Source: Bacteroidota bacterium (GTDB lineage Bacteria > Bacteroidota > Bacteroidia > Chitinophagales > LD1). From it: a stretch of DNA of 7,327 nucleotides. The position numbers and the translations under genes are program-made. The notes under the pieces were generated by a model. It did not search any database. It saw nothing but the letters and a program-made list of their open reading frames with translations, and had not been told where the DNA came from. How positions within the stretch are numbered: position 1 is the first letter of the stretch; every line of letters starts with the position of its first letter. Below are positions 4,816-7,327 of this stretch, piece after piece. The DNA is taken from NCBI GenBank assembly GCA_018267355.1, contig JAFDYP010000045.1, positions 1-7,327 on the forward strand, written 5' to 3'.

Positions 4816-5937
4816 ATGACTGAATCCGATCCTATTACGTTACCTTTTTACGCCAAGGTTACCTTTATCCTCATAGGCATCTTCATGAGTATATATATGC
4901 TATATGTGGGTGATGAGATATTGGTGCCGCTTATTTTCTCACTCTTCATCGCTATTCTGCTGAATCCTATGGTCAACTGGATGGTGCGTAAAAAAGTACC
5001 AAAGATCATAGCTATATCCCTGGCACTACTACTGGCCATCATAGTTATATTGGGCCTGGTAGCTATCATAGGCGCACAGTTCACTATGGTTGCAAAGACC
5101 TATCCACAACTCAAGGACAAGTTTGAGCATACTATCACTGACTATACGCAGTGGATAGCTGCCCGACTCAATACGGATCCCAGTGCAGTACTCAACTGGC
5201 TACATAGTACACAACATGAAGCCATAAGTAGCCTCAATGGTAGTATAGGCCATACCTTGCTGACAGTAGGAAATGCATTTGTAGTAATAGTGCTGGTACC
5301 CGTATATGTCTTCCTGATCCTGCACTACAAGCCGCTCTTTCTTGAGTTCATCAGGCGGCTATTCGACCCACATCATCATAAAACGGTAGTGGAGGTTCTG
5401 GGTAGTATCAAAACGATCATACAAAGCTATCTTGTAGGTTTGCTCATAGAGGGTGCGATCGTGGCGGTTCTAAATTCGGTAGCGCTCCTGGTCCTGGGTG
5501 TAGAATATGCAATCATACTCGGCATCACAGGTGCCATAGTAAATGTCATACCCTATATAGGTGGCATCATAGGCTTTGGGGTCCCCATGATCATCGCATT
5601 TCTTACCAAATCGCCTCTAACGGCACTGCTGGTACTCGTTCTTTATTCCGTGATCCAGTTTGTAGACAATCACTATCTCGTGCCATACATAGTAGCGTCT
5701 AAGGTCAAAGTAAATGCATTGGTGGCTATAGTGGTGGTACTGATGGGTGGTATGCTGTGGGGAGTGACAGGCATGTTCCTATCGATACCGCTCACAGCCT
5801 TAGTCAAAGTGATCTTTGATCATATCAATGCGTTAAAGCCCTGGGGATTTCTGATAGGAGATGATATACCCACACTCATTCGCCTGCCATTTGCTACCCC
5901 GCGCACCAGACAAAGTAAAAGCGCTTCAAAGAATTGA
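4816..5937 (+). CDS. AI-2E family transporter (PF01594, UPF0118) membrane protein
   Basis: This 373-residue integral membrane protein has the family layout. There are three N-terminal helices (about 15-31, 35-50, 64-87), a soluble segment (about 88-145), a fourth helix (about 148-170), and a block of four closely packed C-terminal helices (about 204-342). Family landmarks are QSYLVG (203-208), N243-VIPYIGG (to 250), the DNHYLVPYIV segment (284-293), and the GMFLSIPLTALVKVI ending. Members have been linked to export of autoinducer-2 (TqsA), Na+/H+ exchange or other solutes, so the substrate cannot be told from sequence. The start at 4816 fits the family N-terminus, but no promoter fits between it and the preceding terminator. 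The last eight codons form the left part of a hairpin shared with the converging operon. ATA is an unusually common Ile codon. Confidence 0.94.
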   Translation: MTESDPITLPFYAKVTFILIGIFMSIYMLYVGDEILVPLIFSLFIAILLNPMVNWMVRKKVPKIIAISLALLLAIIVILGLVAIIGAQFTMVAKTYPQLKDKFEHTITDYTQWIAARLNTDPSAVLNWLHSTQHEAISSLNGSIGHTLLTVGNAFVVIVLVPVYVFLILHYKPLFLEFIRRLFDPHHHKTVVEVLGSIKTIIQSYLVGLLIEGAIVAVLNSVALLVLGVEYAIILGITGAIVNVIPYIGGIIGFGVPMIIAFLTKSPLTALLVLVLYSVIQFVDNHYLVPYIVASKVKVNALVAIVVVLMGGMLWGVTGMFLSIPLTALVKVIFDHINALKPWGFLIGDDIPTLIRLPFATPRTRQSKSASKN

Positions 5938-5951
5938 AGCGCTTTTACTTT
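5912..5951. terminator. 18-bp perfect bidirectional terminator overlapping the AI-2E gene end
   Basis: AAAGTAAAAGCGCTTCAA (5912-5929) pairs without mismatch with 5934-5951, around the loop AGAA. The GC core GCGCTTC is flanked by A-run and T-run arms, so on either strand the 3' arm ends in TTTTACTTT. The left arm, loop and stop codon lie inside the AI-2E coding region, and the right arm ends 8 bp before the stop of the converging collagen-like gene. It should end transcription from both sides. Confidence 0.9.
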
Positions 5952-5959
5952 ACCGAGAT

Positions 5960-6271
5960 TTATTTGCCTGTAGGAGCCGTTCGCAGAGGGCCACTTGGCC
6001 CGGTCGGGCCACTGTGACCGGTAGATCCCGTCGGACCTGTAGGTCCAGTCCATCCTGTAGTGCCGGTAGGAGCGGTAGTACCTGTGCTGCCGGTCGATAT
6101 AATGGCACCACTTCCGAGTCCGGAGGTACCTTTGCTACCACTTATTCCGGTGGCTCCGCGCATACCCGCGCGATCATCCTGGCCAGAGCGGCCTTTAGTC
6201 TGTGCTGTGGTATTGAGGGAGATTAATAGTCCCGTGCTTAAAATTATCCATTTGATCTTCACACATTTCAT
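5960..6271 (-). CDS. Short secreted collagen-like (Gly-X-Thr repeat) protein
   Basis: The 103-residue protein begins with a Sec signal peptide (basic KCVKIK, then hydrophobic [12 protein letters not shown]), likely cut near TTA-QT at residue 23. The rest is Gly-X-Y repeat in two blocks. Block one is G27-G51 with glycine every third residue except D33. Block two is G61-G94, mostly Gly-X-Thr/Ser, broken only at A67. Residues 54-60 shift the register between the blocks. Bacterial collagen-like proteins with Gly-X-Thr repeats can form triple helices and be O-glycosylated; whether this short, interrupted one does is unknown. There is no anchor or globular trimerisation domain. The ATG at 6271 gives a clean signal peptide; a TTG at 6292 in the same frame is less likely. 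It is the last gene of the minus-strand operon, 33 bp after the iron-permease-family gene, and ends at the shared hairpin. Confidence 0.75.
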   Translation of the reverse strand: MKCVKIKWIILSTGLLISLNTTAQTKGRSGQDDRAGMRGATGISGSKGTSGLGSGAIISTGSTGTTAPTGTTGWTGPTGPTGSTGHSGPTGPSGPLRTAPTGK

Positions 6272-6304
6272 AACATACCGTTTTATTGTCAAATAATATC
6301 ATGC

Positions 6305-6766
6305 TTATCTTCTACTGCGAGCTTTTGCTTTATGATTGCTTTCAGCCTCATCTATAGAGTGCGATTTATGGATGCTTTCACCTTCTTCGAGGGATAGATT
6401 GGACAGCTTCTGGTAGAATTTCTTTAATACTCTGAGCTCTTCCTCCGTCAGGTCCTCTGAGCAGACCAGCCGATTGCTTGCACCTTCATTTACTGCTATG
6501 AGTTCATTGAGCTTTAGGTGTAGGGCCAGGGTATCCCGGTTCTGGGATTGCTGGATGATAAATACCATCAGGAAAGTAATAATCGTAGTACTGGTATTGA
6601 TCACCAGCTGCCAGGTATCCGAAAAGTGAAAGATAGGACCGCAGATGGCCCATATGATGATCGTGGCTAAGGCTATAAAGAACGCCTTAGGGCTGCCCGT
6701 GAAGACCATAACCCACCCGCTGAAGCGATTGAAAAATTTACCGACCTTAGATTCGCTCTTTTTCAT
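6305..6766 (-). CDS. Low-affinity iron permease family (PF04120) membrane protein
   Basis: The 153-residue protein has two predicted membrane helices, about 28-46 (AFFIALATIIIWAICGPIF) and 54-71, after a short basic N-terminus with GSPKAFF (24-30). Between and after the helices lies the family signature: N57-TSTTIITFLMVFIIQQSQNRD78, followed by ALHLKLNELI. The C-terminal third is a soluble helical segment (DLTEEELRVLKKFYQKL) and a basic, His-containing tail (three His near 132-144). The family is named for yeast Fet4, but bacterial members of this short two-helix type are not proven iron transporters, so treat the name as homology only. It starts 6 bp after the MCE gene's stop and has no Shine-Dalgarno, which suggests coupled translation. 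The collagen-like gene follows. Confidence 0.88.
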   Translation of the reverse strand: MKKSESKVGKFFNRFSGWVMVFTGSPKAFFIALATIIIWAICGPIFHFSDTWQLVINTSTTIITFLMVFIIQQSQNRDTLALHLKLNELIAVNEGASNRLVCSEDLTEEELRVLKKFYQKLSNLSLEEGESIHKSHSIDEAESNHKAKARSRR

Positions 6767-6772
6767 ATTGTG

Positions 6773-7327
6773 TCATTTCGTGGAAGAATCTTTAGCCTCC
6801 TTTTTTTCCTCCTTTTCCTGTTCCTTTTCTTTCTTCTCAGCTTCTTTTTCCTTTTTCTTGAAATAGCCTCTGAGCAGGAAGTTATGTTTGGCGGCTTCCA
6901 TGTTTTCTTTCAAGCCGCCGGAGGCCTGTTTCACATTTACCATAGTGGCATCCAGATTATCGGCGAATACTGTATCCATCAGCAGTTTCCCGATGGTCCC
7001 CTTTCCGGTCTTGATCGTACCTACCACATCCGCCAGGTCTCCTGTGATATGCGCTGCATTATCTGCGGTCACCTTTACAGATTTCATTATCTCATCAATA
7101 GTGGATCCTTCCATAGCCATTACCATGTCGCCATTCTCTATCTCAGGGCCGCCATCGGTACCTGCAGATATGTTTACGATCTTATCTCCCATAAGGCCCT
7201 CTGACCCTATAGAGGCTTTTGCGTCCTTCTTGATGAATTTCTGGACTGAGCGGTCTATGGCCAGCGTGACTCTCACGGCAGTATCTGAGATGATCGTGAT
7301 ATCATCTACCGTACCTACATCTATACC
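6773..7327 (-). CDS. MlaD/MCE-domain lipid-transport protein (5' end outside window)
   Basis: The frame is open to the window edge, so the N-terminus is missing: the membrane anchor and the first strands of the MCE domain. The 184 visible residues start inside the domain at GIDVGTVDDI. The conserved MCE features follow: alternating strand VRVTLAID, then KKDAKASIGSEGLMGDK (34-49) and IVNISAG. The region after about residue 75 is helical and probably forms the oligomeric rod or coiled coil. The last 35 residues or so are a run of Lys/Glu (KKKEKEAEKKEKEQEKEE and onward). MCE proteins form hexameric rings that carry phospholipids between membranes, usually with an MlaE permease and MlaF ATPase; those genes would lie upstream, outside the window. 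It is the first visible gene of the minus-strand operon, with the iron-permease-family gene 6 bp after it. Confidence 0.92.
   Translation of the reverse strand, partial: GIDVGTVDDITIISDTAVRVTLAIDRSVQKFIKKDAKASIGSEGLMGDKIVNISAGTDGGPEIENGDMVMAMEGSTIDEIMKSVKVTADNAAHITGDLADVVGTIKTGKGTIGKLLMDTVFADNLDATMVNVKQASGGLKENMEAAKHNFLLRGYFKKKEKEAEKKEKEQEKEEKKEAKDSSTK

Noticed and set aside
5861..6226. Open plus-strand frame of about 121 codons across the end of the AI-2E gene and the collagen-like gene
   Set aside because: It overlaps two better genes, has a biased Arg/Ser/Thr composition from being antisense to Gly repeats, and shows no domain or sensible start.
6770..7204. Open plus-strand frame with a Phe/Leu-rich, membrane-like start
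   Set aside because: It is antisense to the MCE gene; the Phe/Leu run is the reverse of the Lys/Glu (AAR/GAR) tail, and the rest shows no family features.
1..7327. Mobile element, CRISPR array, tRNA or defence-system content
   Set aside because: There are no terminal inverted repeats with a transposase, no regularly spaced direct repeats, no tRNA-like cloverleaf, and no nuclease, helicase or methylase gene. The gene content is housekeeping and envelope type.

Overview
The window looks like ordinary chromosomal DNA from a member of the Bacteroidota, most likely of the Chitinophagia/Sphingobacteriia kind. This is an inference. It rests on AT-rich leaders that mostly lack Shine-Dalgarno sequences, Rcp1-type single-domain receivers, small lmo0937-type and Sll1863-type stress proteins, an MlaD protein with a charged tail, and a signal peptide ending in ...TTAQ. 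GC content is moderate. I see no rRNA, tRNA, transposase, integrase, CRISPR array or phage gene.

Layout from left to right. (1) At 213-1253, two single-domain response regulators converge, with no histidine kinase beside them. (2) At 1506-3474, a two-gene plus-strand unit holds a small phasin-like helical protein and, 19 bp later, a UbiB/AarF (ABC1) atypical kinase. It ends at a hairpin shared with the next minus-strand gene. (3) At 3592-3795, a 67-residue Cys-rich protein carries DnaJ-like CxxCxGxG motifs. (4) At 3796-4110 lies a 315-bp gene-free divergent spacer. (5) At 4111-4744, a plus-strand pair encodes a 51-residue lmo0937-family membrane peptide and a coiled-coil lipoprotein resembling the Sll1863 stress family. 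A very strong terminator closes it. (6) At 4816-5937, an AI-2E-family (PF01594) membrane protein starts only 11 nt after that terminator's T-run. (7) At 5960-7327, a minus-strand operon is read right to left: MlaD/MCE protein (5' end outside the window), low-affinity-iron-permease-family protein, then a short secreted collagen-like protein. An 18-bp perfect hairpin, shared with the AI-2E gene, separates the converging units.

Much of the content concerns the envelope and stress: lipid trafficking (MCE), a lipid or quinone-linked kinase with a putative lipid-surface helper (phasin-like plus UbiB), small stress-type membrane and lipoproteins, and several integral membrane proteins. I do not see a clearly new multi-gene system such as a defence island or biosynthetic cluster. 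The most interesting points are the phasin-like/UbiB pairing with an altered ExD motif, the terminator pressed against the AI-2E start codon, the long terminator built from the last codons of the AI-2E gene, the nested zinc-ligand pattern of the 67-residue protein, and the decaying Gly-X-Thr repeat protein.
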